A stretch of 64,000 nt of DNA from Pardosa pseudoannulata (GCA_032207245.1 CM063508.1:190008796-190072795); one strand, 5' to 3'. Positions 27,391-40,007 are shown, numbered from the stretch's first letter. Notes: generated from the sequence alone by a model not told the origin. Program-made: numbers and translations.

Positions 27391-28290
27391 TAGTGGACTC
27401 CGCTTAGGGGGATCGTGATTAACGCTATCCATCGCTTATTGATGTCGAAATCACTGGGTCACGATTTTCTAAATTCATTCGTATGTTAAAATGATCGCCT
27501 TATGGGATCGGTTCATGTTATCCGTTTTAGAACCTCATTTCAACTGGCAAACGAATGTTTACAATACATTCAGAAGGAACCCATTCTTTACTTTCCCTTC
27601 GTTGTTGTTCGAATTTTCGAGAATTCTCCCTCTTCCACCTAGGGAAATGGAGAAAAACAAAGGAATCGAGTATTACACGTTCTTGGAATTTTTAAGAAAT
27701 ACGCATACCCTCTTGGTGATCAATAGCTTTCAGGTAAAACAGAAGGTAACACATTCTATTCGGAACTGAGAAGCAGCGTATTCAGATTTTATGACTTGCT
27801 CGCTTACGTGCAGTTTGTCGATAGGTATGCCAGAAAGCGAAATGATTGAACATTAAAAACTAAATATCGAAATTTTAAATCGTTATGACAGGTTACCAAA
27901 TAGGAGTCGGCGCAATGCTGCAGCGCAGTGAAACATTTCTTAGTTTCTGAATTGTATTGAAACGTTGAGTACGACACCGCTCCGATGACTTTAAAAAACA
28001 GGATGATTACAAATGATCTATCATTGAGCTTCGAAACAATTGTAGACAGTCAACAATTAATCAATTCTTTTTCTTATGTAAACAATTCTTATGTGTTAAA
28101 GGATAACATACAGTATATAAATATAAGATGAGTTTTTTCATTTTATTTTGAAATTTAGTGAGTGTGAATTTATCTCAGGGGAGGGGGATAAATTGATCTC
28201 ATTCTGCATATCGTTTATTGTTATCATCAATCGTTTATTGTTATCAAAATCACGGTATCCCAAACTGATCACATTAAGCCGAAACCACTG
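27391..28290. mobile_element. pogo/Tigger-like TIR element, family C, copy 2
   Basis: The left end AGTGGACTCCGCTTAGG and the right end, read on the minus strand, CAGTGGTTTCGGCTTAATG form imperfect inverted termini. GCTTATTGATGTCGAAATCA and CGTTTATTGTTATCAAAATC are the matching subterminal blocks. No intact transposase was seen in the 900 bp. Confidence 0.6.
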
Positions 28291-28710
28291 TTGTTTGTTC
28301 TATGTTAAAAAAATTATGTTTGTAAAACTAGTAGTTTTCGAAGTATTAGAACTCTATATTTTTTCGAAGTCTTATCACACCATAAAATCCCATTGCTTAT
28401 AAAACTATATAATTGCTTATTTATATATATAATTGCTTATTTATTGTCTTAATAAGCTGCGTGAAGAATTTGGGGTTCATCAAATACATTAAAATATTTC
28501 TAGGACAACTAAAACACTTCTGCTTTTTCACATTTAAATAATCCCAAATAATTATTCCTTAAGTGTTATTATCGAACAGCTTTGCAAAAAATGAAGTACT
28601 TTCATTCCTCTTTTCTTTAATGACTTCATAGTTTCGGAATCAGTTGGATTTTCACGAGAAGAAGTTTTATAAAACATTCCTTTAGATACTGAGAAAGTAC
28701 AAAACAAGTA

Positions 28711-29243
28711 CAGGGTGTTTGACTGGTATATTTGAAAAATCAATAAAAAACTAAACGGAAACTGATAGAAATTCACAGTTTATTACAATATGCTTGGGAC
28801 AATATTAAACTTTCAGGCAAACTTTCAGAATTAGTTACAATGTTCCACAACAGATGACGCTGCAGTCTGGAAAAATCTAAACTACGATGTTTTCCAGATA
28901 TCCACCATGTGCAGCAATAATATGGCGTATTCCCAGAAACTCGTGTCAACGTTTCAGGCGGAATGGCTTCACATGCAGAACAGATGGACTGCTCCAGTTA
29001 TTCAACTATTTCTGGATAGAGGCGGTACACCTGGTCTTTTAAAAGTCCCCACAAACAAATATCGTAGTTTAGATTTTTCCAGTCTGCAGGGCCATCGGTT
29101 GTGGAATACTGTAACTCATTTTTTAAAATTTGTCTGCCTGAAAATTGACCCCAAGCATATTGCAATAAACTGCGAGTTTCTATCACTGTCCCTTTAGTTT
29201 TTATTGATTTTTAAAATATACCGGTCATTTTTGAAACACCCTG
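28711..29243 (-). mobile_element. Tc1/mariner-like element, family A, copy with transposase tail
   Basis: Termini CAGGGTGTTTGACTGGTATA and GAAACACCCTG lie between TA dinucleotides. The minus-strand frame at 28998-29186 contains YDICLWGLLKDQVYRLYPEI. This corresponds to the FFLWG.LK..VY segment just after the third catalytic acid in a Tc1/mariner-superfamily transposase group. The front of the transposase is absent. Confidence 0.78.
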
Positions 29244-29497
29244 TATTTAAATGTTCAAAAGTCGTTGGATGACTCGAGTCCACACTCGAGTCGAGTGTTT
29301 TTTATTTGTGTTTCTTGTTAAATTAGTTAGGTACCGGTACTAAATTTTGTCACAATCACAAATAAATATTTTTTTTCTTTCATATTTTTTGCTTTTCATC
29401 AAAAAAGAATTAAGAATTACTGAAGAATTAAGTAAAATGACATTCAATATCAACTAGTTTTTCGATAGATAAAACATGTTAGAATATATTTCAAAAC

Positions 29498-30051
29498 CAG
29501 GGCTTTGAACTGCAATTGTTTCATTCCGGTTCAACTAAAAAATGTATCGGTTCAGTTCTGGTTTTCATTCCGCCAAAAGTAACTCTTCGGTTTTTAGTTC
29601 AGTTCCGAATAAATCATTTCATTGTTTGTATATTCTTATTTGTATTAAAAATATGATTCTATCGAAATTTAGAAGATAATATTTTTTAACCGTGTATACT
29701 ATGTGAATTGATACAATGAACCAACATGTACCATGCGAGCGGCGGGCATTCGAATTGTTGTCCATTATCCGAACATGTGATTGAATGCAATCTCCTTTTC
29801 TACAAGTAGTTTCATGTGAAACTGAAACAGAAAAAATACGAGAAAATAAAAAAGTAATGTGCATGTAATGATGGTAATTATAGGGTTGACGTTAAATTAG
29901 AAAACATTGGTAACTTGGTTAAAGAAACAAAATGATTGAATGTATATCGAATTGAAATAAACCGATTTTCTTCGTTTCAATTCCAGTTTTCCTTAAATCC
30001 AACAGAATGATTTTTTTCCGGTTTTCGGTTCAGTTCCGGTTCGAAGCCCTG
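29498..30051 (+). mobile_element. hAT-like TIR element, best-preserved copy
   Basis: The left end CAGGGCTTTGAACTGC and right end CCGGTTCGAAGCCCTG are inverted termini with CGGTTCAGTTC-type subterminal sequence on both sides. Its layout matches 9576-10442 without the SINE. The 8 bases flanking each end do not match, so the target duplication has decayed or the ends are slightly off. No transposase was seen. Confidence 0.7.
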
Positions 30052-30714
30052 TTTCTAATTCCGGGCGTTTCTGATTTAAGGATCCAAAGGATGTTTTTAA
30101 AACAAGTGATTTGGTCGAAACCCGTCGCTGACACACCCACACACACATAATTGCAAATTGTCTTAAAAATTGAACAGCTGGAACTTTCGATACTTTAACG
30201 ATCAAGTGATCGTTATTCTATAGAATACCTTGTTCAATCATAGAATTCAATAATTTTATATACTCTCGTTATTGTGTGAAAGAAGTGATTTTTTATAGGC
30301 AGCATACAAAACGCTTTCGAGAAAGTGATGAGTTACCGACGGCAATACATTCGTTTCACCCAATTAAGATTTCAAACGAGAAAGAAGCTAAACTTATTTT
30401 GCTACTTTGAAAATATTCCACGTTCGGGCGATCGAAAGACTACACCCGCTATTAAAGACGGGGAAAATTCTTTTATTGATGAAATTTCGCTGCCATTTTC
30501 TGGCAAATTACCGTCGTTGACAAATGACGCATCCAAATCGAGGGGATCAGGTTGGCGCAGTCATTTTCATTTCAGTGTTAGACACTCTCCCACGAATGGT
30601 CTAAAAGATCACCACGTGACTGCCTTTGGCATTAGACGCATTTTTAAGTATTAGATTGGAGAAATATGTCGAAACTGCCCATTGTGAATGCGTTAATGTG
30701 TGCGTGCATTTTGA

Positions 30715-30842
30715 ATGCCCATTATCGAAAACGGATTTGACAACTGCGAACATTCAGTCGAATTCAATCTGTCTTTTACAAGTGAATTTCGACTGAAACG
30801 GAAAAGTACGATTGAACATAAAAAAGAAATGAACATTTAAAA
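30715..30842 (+). mobile_element. hAT-like element internal fragment
   Basis: CCATTATCGAAAAC, TTCAGTCGAATTCAATCTG and GAAACGGAAAAGTACGA match the interior of the copies at 9940-10050 and 29760-29850. Both termini are missing. From 30052 to 30714 there is no recognised feature; an open frame at 30325-30654 matches no family. Confidence 0.6.
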
Positions 30843-32539
30843 TCAATGTCACTTAGGTAATATTTTTGTTGGTGGATACATTTGTTCTCTTTAAAGAACT
30901 GAGGAGCTTGGATGATAGTCTGTGCGAGGATAAATCGACAAATATAATTCTTTTATTATTTCGGGTTCTTGATGAAAGGGAAATTTAAATGAATGTGTGA
31001 TAATAAGGAGTTGCATTTGCTTAATCCAAGCTAAAAACAAATTTAGGTTTTGAAATTAATATAAATTTTATTTCGAGAACAAGCCGAAGGCTGGACGAAA
31101 ATCGAGTCGTTTTATGAAGAAAAAAAATCTTAAATTTTGTGGGTATTAATATTTACCTTTTTTAATAAAAGCTAACTTTTATAGTCATCCAAATTATCAT
31201 TAAGCCAGTATGAAAATTGGAAAGAATTCTTTGATTTTCTTTAGAGTTTCACGTCCATTTTGGCTCTGAAATCAAGCCAAACCCGATACAGAATCAATAT
31301 TTTACAAAAAAAAAAAAAAAAAAAAAAGAAAAAAAAGAAACCCTTGAAAAATCTTAATTTGTTAAAATCTGAGATTACTTTTAATCTTTCTAAAAAATAA
31401 AAACATTCAAAACACTTCAAAAAATAAATACATTCAGAAGCGATAAAAAATTTTGTAGTCTTTAATTACTAGAACTACAAAACTTTAATTTTTTTTAGTT
31501 TAGAATTTTTTGTAGTCGGATGTTGTTATCAATGTTTTCTTTATTATTTTTGTTGTAATGTACTTAGAGCACTAACACGAGTGTTCTTTTACAAAGGGGA
31601 AACACATTAAAAATAGAATACCTTATATTTGGACTAAAACATTTATTATGTACACTATTTACAAATTCATATATTACTTGGTTAATAAGTGACGTCACCA
31701 GCAATTATTTGGATTTTATATCCGTCAGTACACAGTAATTATTGGAATTTTCTTTTCGTTATACGTTATTCCTTAATCAAAATATTACATTAATAACTGA
31801 GGCCCAGGGAAATGATTTTGAATAATGATCAAGTTTGCGTCCAATAGTTACAGGGGAACATGCTGGCGTTATCAACCGGATCGCGGAAACGGGATATCGA
31901 TGTCCAGCCTCTCATATTTCGATGTCCTTCAACTCCTGTTTTTTCGCTCTCTTTCATAACTCACCACCTCAGTTTTAGCACCTCTTTTTTTTCTTTGCGA
32001 ATTGCTTGCTGGTGAAATTTTCCCACATCTGAACCCCTTTCGGAAGTGCAGGTGGGCTTATTTAAATAGCCCCTTTTGTGAAAGCTGACATTATTTTTTA
32101 GCCCCTGCCCTCATAACTCACGGTTACATATCTGTCTGGGCTTGACCGTTACGCTTGTGCCATTCCGTGATTAATAACACCTCCGCAGGGGTCCCCACTA
32201 AAAGTCAAAGTCAACAGCTGCATCTCAATTCTTGGAAATTTCTTCCACAGCTGTGTATGCAAGTGCTGATCATCGTGGGAAGTACATAGGTACAATTTTT
32301 AACTTAATTATTGCAAATTTCAAGAAACATTCGAGTCTCGTTTCAGTGACGCAGACAGAATTTTTACGCTTCATCATTACATTAACCTCGACAGGTTAGT
32401 GTCCACTGGCTATCACGTATCAGAACGTCAGAGGAAAATGACATTGGATTCGTTTAATTCAAAATACGGGGAAGGTTCTAACTCATAAAAAATAGGTACT
32501 ATGACAAATAGGTACTATGACGGATTTTTTTTTGGGGGG

Positions 32540-32710
32540 GGATTGGAGCTCTACGGTCTCCTTTTTGCAACACTAGGGCTAATGAGACCGGGACCTTCTA
32601 CTTAAAGCCGATTCCGAACGGCTACGAACATCCATGCCATAGTGGGATTAGAACCCACGAACTCCGGTACCGAAGGCCAGTACCCTGACCAATCGGCCAT
32701 CGTTCGGCAT
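32540..32710 (-). mobile_element. SINE family 1, near full length, minus strand
   Basis: On the minus strand it has TGGCCGATTGGTCAGG (A box), GTGGGTTCTAATCCCAC (B box with one change) and the body CGTAGCCGTTCGGAATCGG, followed by GTAGACCGTAGAGCTCC-type tail sequence. Confidence 0.85.
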
Positions 32711-32729
32711 ACAATGATGGAATACCTTA

Positions 32730-32855
32730 TTGTTAGGGCGCTGATCTTCAGTTCCCGAGTTCGTAGGTTCGAATCCCACTGTGGCAGGGATGTTTGCAAG
32801 AGTTTGGAATCTGTTTCAAACAGCAGATCTCCATCTCATCGTGTTGCAAAAAAAA
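32730..32855 (+). mobile_element. SINE family 1 fragment, plus strand, head-to-head with its neighbour
   Basis: TTAGGGCGCTGATCTTCAG and AGGTTCGAATCCCACTGTGG (intact B box) are followed by a diverged body. It starts about 20 bases from the head of the minus-strand copy. The two therefore form an inverted pair that could fold in RNA. Confidence 0.75.
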
Positions 32856-33344
32856 TTATATTCGATCGAAGGGAAATTATATTGTTTACAATCTGTAAAA
32901 AGATCATGAAAAAATATTAAAAACTTTTGAGATAACGTAAACATAATATGAAAAAAAGCACAATTTGAGAAAAATCCAGTTAAAGTTTTGTAAGGTTAAA
33001 TATGTTTAGAATAAACAGCTGACAATTTTATTTCTAACCTCCTTGAATTTTCTTAAGCGGGTTGTTTTAAAATGTTAAGGATTGGGAACTCTTTTGCGAA
33101 CAACCTAATCGTCTTCTGTAGCTATATTTTCTGTTTATGCATGAATCTGAATTTTAAAAATATTTCAGTTTAATATCAAGATAAAATGTTCACACCCTTT
33201 ATTGTAAGGGGGGAAACATAGAGGTAGTTAATGTTAGATAAAAAAATAGTATTTTTAGCTGTTCCTTATGTCATTGAAAGAATGTGTGTCCATTTTTAGC
33301 CCTCTACCTACATTATTCCGTGAATCATTACTTTTATAAATTTA

Positions 33345-34573
33345 CAGGATTAGCAAGAAATAAGTTCATCATTTTTGAGAACTCTAGAATACGTTCTATA
33401 GGACCAAATGAGATACATTTTTAACTACAGATAATTCCAATGGTGCGCTTCGCTTTTATAACATAAAAAGTTTTAGTACAAAAATCCGCTTATAGAGGGC
33501 GCTGGGATATGTACAAGTCATTTAATATGCTTTATAAATGCTAAATAATATTAAAAACTAGCATTAAAAGCGCTCAATATTTCTTCCGTCTTGTTCAATA
33601 TTATGCTGTAACCGCAAAATCCTATTTTCCACAGGTGTCCGAATTATCCCGAACATGGAATGATATCCTTCAGATCTGGAGCAGATGCTGGCATTTGAGG
33701 GTAGATACTGCCCTTCAGGAAACCCCACATCCCAAAATCGCAAGGGAACCATAAGGCACGTGCAGACAATGGACCTCTTCTTATCTGCCTCATACGCTGG
33801 AATTCTTTTCGAACTGCAACTGAGTTCTGCCGGTAAAACAATAGCGCTTTTTCTTACGAAGGCAGGATGGGTAGACAAGAAACTAATGCCTGACTTAAGG
33901 AAACTAAATAAATGCCATCTTTTTCATAGACAGATTGTAACAATAAGTTACATTGGGTTCAGCTTTTTTTTAACCTCTTCTCGCGAGTCATCGTCAAAGA
34001 CATACCAGAACAGGACCGGTTTGAACTAGAAAGAAACTTCGGACTTCTCCCAACCAATAGAAGGGTCCGTTGGTTTCAGACCCCTCCGTTCGGGAGTGGA
34101 CCCCTGTTTTTTCTCCGCGGGGCAGTCTGGATTTTTTTAGAGGACAAGGTTGTGACCAAAGGAGAGTAGAAGGTGAACGCTGCTGGAATCCACGGCTCGA
34201 GGGATGGACCTTTTGAGAAGATTCATTGCCCTATTGTTTTTTAGGGCCTGCGCCGACTCGAGAGCAGTCTTCGATATCAACAAACGATAAGTGGATTCCA
34301 GTTGTATTCCTTGGGCATTTATTTAAGTGTATAAATTCATTTGATCAAGACTTATTTGTCCATGTGTTTATTAATGAGTATTCATTTCTTCTTTCTCAAG
34401 CAATAGGCCAACATAACATTATTTTTACACAAATTTTTGTACTAAAGCGTTTGAACGTAATAAATGTCAAGCGCATGATTTGAATTATCTGTCACTCGAA
34501 TTCTACCTCATTCGGCTCAATAGAACGTATTCTAGGGTCTTTAAAAGTGTGAACTCATTTATTGTTAACCTTG
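33345..34573 (-). mobile_element. Tc1/mariner-like element, family B, copy 1 (minus)
   Basis: The ends CAGGATTAGCAAGAAATAAG and TTGTTAACCTTG are bounded by TA. The minus-strand frame at 33564-33878 ends in RTPVENRILRLQHNIEQDG, and an overlapping frame gives MWGFLKGSIYPQMPASAPDL. Both match the C-terminal region of a Tc1/mariner-like transposase, broken by a frameshift. About 33900-34240 holds GC-richer sequence not found in the other copies and may be an insertion. Confidence 0.7.
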
Positions 34574-35439
34574 TACATCCACGTAATTGGACAGAATTTT
34601 CGAAGACTCATTTGCGAAATTCCCCTAAAGCAGATAATGTCTTGCTAAAAATGAGAGTTTAAATCCTTTCTCTCTAACCTCAAACCCGCCTTAATGGATC
34701 GACCTTCTCCACTGTGGGATCGTTAAGCTATTTTGCTTTTTGAAAGTACACTATTCCCAAAACACGGTTATGTAAAAGGAGCGTGCCATAATTTATTAAA
34801 TGCAAATTTAAATCCAGTTTTAAAACTTCTATTTTTCAGAAAGTCTTTCGAAATTCGATTTTGGCTTTTCTCCTTACGAACGCTAAATTCGTAGTCTACA
34901 TAATTTAGAATTTTCTGAAAGAACGTTCTTACATTTTCGGTAACAGAAGGAAAGTTGTTCCATTATTCGGTAGATAATTGTGTCGAATTGTGCAAACAAT
35001 GAATAATGTTGATCTTGGGGTCCATCAGCCGTGGTTTAAAATTCGAAATCGAACTTCTGAAGAAATTTTACTTCTCCTCTCTACAGTACTAATAAATGAT
35101 TTTCATATGCCTTTATTGTACGATTAATTCGAGGAAAAGGGGTTACTTCAATCAATATCATATAGCGTATTCTGCGGCATCAGCTAGTGATATGCCTCTG
35201 TGTCGAACACTGATTGCTACCATATTCGAATCTTGGTGTTGGCTTGGTTGTTTAAAATCCGCTTTAAGTAGTAGGATCCAACTTCATGAACGCTTGAGTA
35301 ACATAAAATTAGAACGTAGCACTAAAACCCACAACATAATAACAAGAATTATGTCAAACACTTACCGTGATTTCATTTTGATGTAATGATACAGACACGA
35401 AAGCATTCAAAATTTGAAATAGTGATATCTCTCAGTTAC

Positions 35440-36920
35440 CAATAAACAGTCGCATAAAAGAAATCGTCTACTTTTAAGTAAGAGAAATGATACTTCATAG
35501 ACCGAAAAGGTCGCACAAGTAAAATCGTCAATTTTAAAATCTAAAATCGATTGTCAATATCCGAAAAAAGTCGCACAAATTAAATCTTCCTTTATTAAAA
35601 TTTAAAAATGATTGTGTATAGAGAGATAAAAGTAGCACGAGTGAAATCATTTATTTTTTAAATCTAAAAACGACTGTCAATAGACCAGAAAAAGTCTCAG
35701 CTTATTAAAATCTTAAACCGATATTCAATAAACCAATAAATTCGCATATTTAAAAAAAACTTTATTTTTAAAATATAAAACCGATTGTCAGTACACCAAT
35801 AAAAGTCTCACAAGTGAAGTCCTCTATTTTTAAAATCTAAAAACAATTGTCAACAGACTGATAAAGTAACACAAGGGAAACCCTCTATTTAAAATCTTAA
35901 AATCATTGTCAATAGACCGATAAATATCGCGGAAATTGGATCCTCTATATTTAAAATATGAAAGATTCTCAATAGACTGAAAAAAATTGTAAGAACAAGG
36001 TCATCTAATTTTCAAATCTAAAAACGATTATCAGTAGATTGATAAAAGTCCCACAAATGAAATCCTCTATTTTTAAAATTTAAAATGATTGAGGATAAAC
36101 CCATAAAATTCGTAAAAGTGATATCCTCTATTATTAAAATTTAAAAACAACTGTTAATAGACAGATAAACGTCACCCACGTGAAATCTTTTTTTTTTTAA
36201 ATATAAAAACTATTGTCAGTAGAACTATAAAAGTTGCTCTTTATTTTTACATCTAAAAGTGATTTTCAATAGACAAATAAAATTCACAAAGTGAAGTCCT
36301 CCATTTTAAAAATATAAAAACGATTATCAATAAATCGATAAAAGCCACAGAGATGAAAATCTCTACTTTTTAATATAAAAGCGACTATCAACAGACGAGT
36401 AAAAGGCGCAGAAAAAAATGTTTTTTTATTAAAAGTAAAAACGATTGTTAATTGATCGATAAAAGTTGTACAAATAAAATCCTCTATTTTTTAAATTTAA
36501 AAACTATTGTCCATAGACCAGAAACAAATCGAGGAAGTGAAATAAATTTATTTTTATTAAAATCTAAAGACGATTGTGAGTCGATCGATCAAAGTCGGAG
36601 AAGTGAAATCCTCTATTTTGCAATCTAAAAACGATTGGCAATAGAGCGATAAAAGTCCCACAAATGAAAATCTCTATTTTTAAAATCCAAAATGATTGTC
36701 AATAGACCCGAAAAAGTGGCAGAGGGGAAAATCTTTTTTTCTTAATATAAAAATGATTTTCAATAGGCAAATAAAATTCACACAATTGAAATCCTCTATT
36801 TGAAAAAAAAAACCGATTGTTAAATAGACTGATAGCACAAGAGAAATCCACTTTTTTTTTAAATCTGAAAATTTTTTTCAATAGAGCGATAAAAGTCGCA
36901 CAAGTGAAATTCTCTAATTT
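35440..36920 (+). repeat. Diverged minisatellite, about 62-bp unit, about 24 copies
   Basis: The unit runs roughly AAATCCTCTATTTTTAAAAT, CTAAAAACGATTGTCAATAG, ACCGATAAAAGTCGCACAAG, with unit lengths of about 58-66. Copies differ at many positions, so the array is old and no longer homogenised. There is no coding frame through it. From 36921 to 37030 it passes into ATT-rich sequence, and 37031-37279 is unassigned. Confidence 0.92.
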
Positions 36921-37279
36921 TATATTTAAAAAATTATTATTGTAAATATACCGATTATTAATTATTAATTATTATTGAGATTATTATTAATTATTAATTA
37001 GTAATAATTATTTATTTATCTTTCATTATTGAGCATTTGTGGGGGTTGCCTTGTAACTTGCAGTTAAGAAGAGATCTGCACCAGCTCGTAATGTTAAGGA
37101 TATAGGAAGAACCCTGCAGAATTCATGGGGTCGATTACCTCCAGCTCTACTTCAGTCATTAGTCGAGTCCCTGCCGTGTCGTGTTGCATTCTCTCGTGCT
37201 CCTACACGGTGTACCAGCTCTTTTAATTCTTCAGTGCATATACATCTTTGGTATCAGCCACATCAATTTCTGCTGATAT

Positions 37280-37914
37280 CCACACTTGGAATGTGGGTAT
37301 ACTTCATCGCCCACTTACGCGTGCAGCGGGCGTTTTTTTATAAGTCTCCCGAAAGTTGAGTTAATCAGAAAAATCGCAGTCAATCGAAAACTACTTTGTT
37401 TTTAGGAACGAAAGTTTTTTTTATTTTACACTTTAATATATACTGTAGGATTATTTAACAAAAAAAAAACAACATTTTTACGAAATCGCAAAATTAACGA
37501 TTTTTAAAATGAAATTCCGATTATCTGTCGGCGCCTATTTCTTCGTCCCTCTCTGTGTCACGACAGCATAATGGATAAACATTTTGTATTCGACCATAAA
37601 AAACCAAGCTTCTAATTGACAAAACACGACTTGTACGTTCTGGAGCTAGGAATTCGATAGAAGACGAACGCAACAAAAGACCGACTCACTCGACAATCCT
37701 AACTTGTGGAAAGAAAAATGCAAAGCTTTGCATAGCAACTCAAACAACACGCCTATAATGTCCCACATACATATAATTATACGTATTGAGTAGATTTGTG
37801 GTGGTGAGCGGATATCCACCACAAATCTACTCAATACGTATTTTTACGTGACCAGCACTCCAGTGACAGACTGCAAAAAACGTAAAAATACGTTGCCCAC
37901 TCGCGAAGTGTTAA
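37280..37914 (-). mobile_element. piggyBac-like MITE, copy 3 (minus, full length)
   Basis: It runs from CCACACTTGGAATGTGG to GCGAAGTGTTAA. A subterminal hairpin at about 37779-37841 pairs TACGTATTGAGTAGATTTG with CAAATCTACTCAATACGTA. The short acidic frame of copy 1 is broken here. Confidence 0.68.
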
Positions 37915-38535
37915 AATGATTTTTTAATTTTCACATTTTACTACAGAGACAAATTCATTGTCTTTTTTACAAAATTTTCGATTTAAATTTGTCAAATTGT
38001 CAGTTTGTCGTATAATCTGTCGGTAGCGACGCAACCGTAACAATGCAGCGTTGTTATTACCTTTATCTTAACTAATGTTTCCTATGATAACTAATTTCGA
38101 AAACAGCGCAACTTGTGCGGTTCTGAAAAGATAAACCCAATTTCGAAAGAACACAGATGTCACGAAACGGACTTAATTACGAGAAGTAACAAGTGCGTAA
38201 AAAGGCTTCCACACTACTCAAATAAAACGCCGCCAATCAGTTCCATTCATTTTCGTCCAATTCCTTTTCTGAAGGAAATAAAAAATTAACAGTTCGGAAT
38301 AAAATTATTTCGAACAAACAGTGCACGCATGCAAATCGAAGGGTGTAAATACATTATTGAAGCGAAGATTGTTTACAGAGACTTTTTTTGAGGGTTAGCG
38401 TTTCAATAAGGGAAAATAGAACAAATATATTCGACTTGAGCACCAGAAAAAAAATCAGTTCATATTGAATTCATTTTATTACTCATTCTTCTACGAATAT
38501 CTAATAATTTACTTGCGTCTACTTCTTTTGCTATG

Positions 38536-38668
38536 TTATGGCTAATGGACCTACAGCTTCAAGCCGATTTCGAACGGCTACGAACTTCCATGCCAGTAGA
38601 AGGATTCGTACCCACGAACTTCGGTAGCCATGATCAGCGCCCTATCATTCGGCCATCGTTCGACCAGA
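38536..38668 (-). mobile_element. SINE family 1, partial, minus strand
   Basis: In reverse complement it has CGAACGATGGCCGAATG (A box), GTGGGTACGAATCCTTC (decayed B box) and CGTAGCCGTTCGAAATCGG. The tail is truncated. Confidence 0.75.
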
Positions 38669-38908
38669 TATAGAATAGAATAAAGTATGTAAGACTGAGA
38701 ATGCTGTGTTTATTAATTCGAATCTGGGAAGAAAGCTCTTATACGTGATGTGTTTTTAAAATTCAAGAAAACACAATCAAAATAAGGGAGTTTGGGTGAA
38801 ATACCTCGTAAATAAAAAAAAGTCTCAGAAATGAAAATTTAAATGGAAACAGTATTTTTTATGTTTTATAGTTTTACATTGTTAACTTAAATGTTTAAAA
38901 CTAATATA

Positions 38909-39811
38909 CAGGGTTAGCAAGAAACAACTTCCCCACTTCTGAGGACATAGAATACGTTCTATTGGTCCAAATGGAATACAATTCCAACTACAAACCACTT
39001 AAATGATACTCTAGACATTTATCACATAGAAAGTTTTAGTACCAAATTTCGCCTATAGATGGCGTTATAACACGTATGGTATTTATTTAGTTTCTGTTCA
39101 GCCATTAGTTTGTTGTCTGAACATCATGCTTCCGTTGCAAGATTAAACACTACTGGTAAAACTGCAGTTTTAAAAGAATTCCGCCTTAAGAGGAGGTCCA
39201 TTGTCTGCACTTGCCTGCGCAAGATGATCTGTCGTCAGATCGCTACTTTTGGCTGGCGGTTTTTTCTGAGGAACAAGATCTACCGTCATCTGCGCCAGAT
39301 AAGCATTCGGCGACATGTTCTCGTCATTCCCGCAGACTCGTTCCGGTCAGCTGTAAAATATAGTGCTCTGCGATTACAGCCTATTGTTGAACATGACGGA
39401 AGAAATATTGAGCACTTTCAATGCTACTTTTAATATTATTTAGCATTTGTAAAGTATATTAAATGTGTTTTTGTGTATCACATCGCCACTTATTGGTGCA
39501 TTTTTGTACTAAAATGTTTCAACTAATAAATGTCAAGCTCATCATTTGAATTATCCAATGTGCCGAGAGCTGGCCGAATGGTTAGGATGCTGGTCTTCGG
39601 TACCGGTGTTCATGGGTTCAAATTCCACTGTAGCATGGATGTCTCTTAGCCGTTCGGAATCGGCTTAAAGCAATAGGTCCCGGTCTCGTTAGCCCTCGTG
39701 TTTCAAGAAAGTAGACCGTAGCACTCCAAACCAAACCAAATTATTCAATGCACCTTATTTGGACCAATAGAGCTGTTTCTAGAGTCCTCAAATTATTTGT
39801 TGATAACCCTG
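38909..39811 (+). mobile_element. Tc1/mariner-like element, family B, copy 2 (plus), interrupted by a SINE
   Basis: The ends CAGGGTTAGCAAGAAACAAC and TGTTGATAACCCTG are flanked by TA. The plus frame at 39110-39433 carries WRFFLRNKIYRHL and SAVKYSALRLQPIVEHDGRN, the same transposase tail as copy 1. A SINE with target duplication sits at 39561-39739. Without it the element is about 710 bp, an internally deleted form. Confidence 0.78.
39561..39739 (+). mobile_element. SINE family 1, full length, with 11-bp target-site duplication
   Basis: A box GGCCGAATGGTTAGGATG and B box GGGTTCAAATTCC are followed by the body (CCGTTCGGAATCGGCTTAAA) and a CAAACCAAACCAAA tail. ATTATCCAATG (39550-39560) and ATTATTCAATG (39740-39750) are the duplicated target. 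It interrupts family B element 38909-39811 and is therefore younger than it. Confidence 0.93.
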
Positions 39812-40007
39812 TATATATGTGTGTGTGCGTGTAACCCGGAAAATTATGTTTGCGAGATGACATCGGAAATCAGCTCGTATTATGTAAATTGACCAGATTT
39901 AGTGGATAATAAGATTACCTAGGTAACTGGCAGTCCTACAGCCATTAAAGGGAGCAATATCGAATGTTGTAGAACTTTATTGAGGATAGAATCTCTCCGT
40001 CTTTCGA

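Noticed and set aside
33564..33878. 104-residue minus-strand frame as a host gene
   Set aside because: It aligns in order with the transposase tail in two other copies bounded by the same TA-flanked termini, so it is a transposon remnant.
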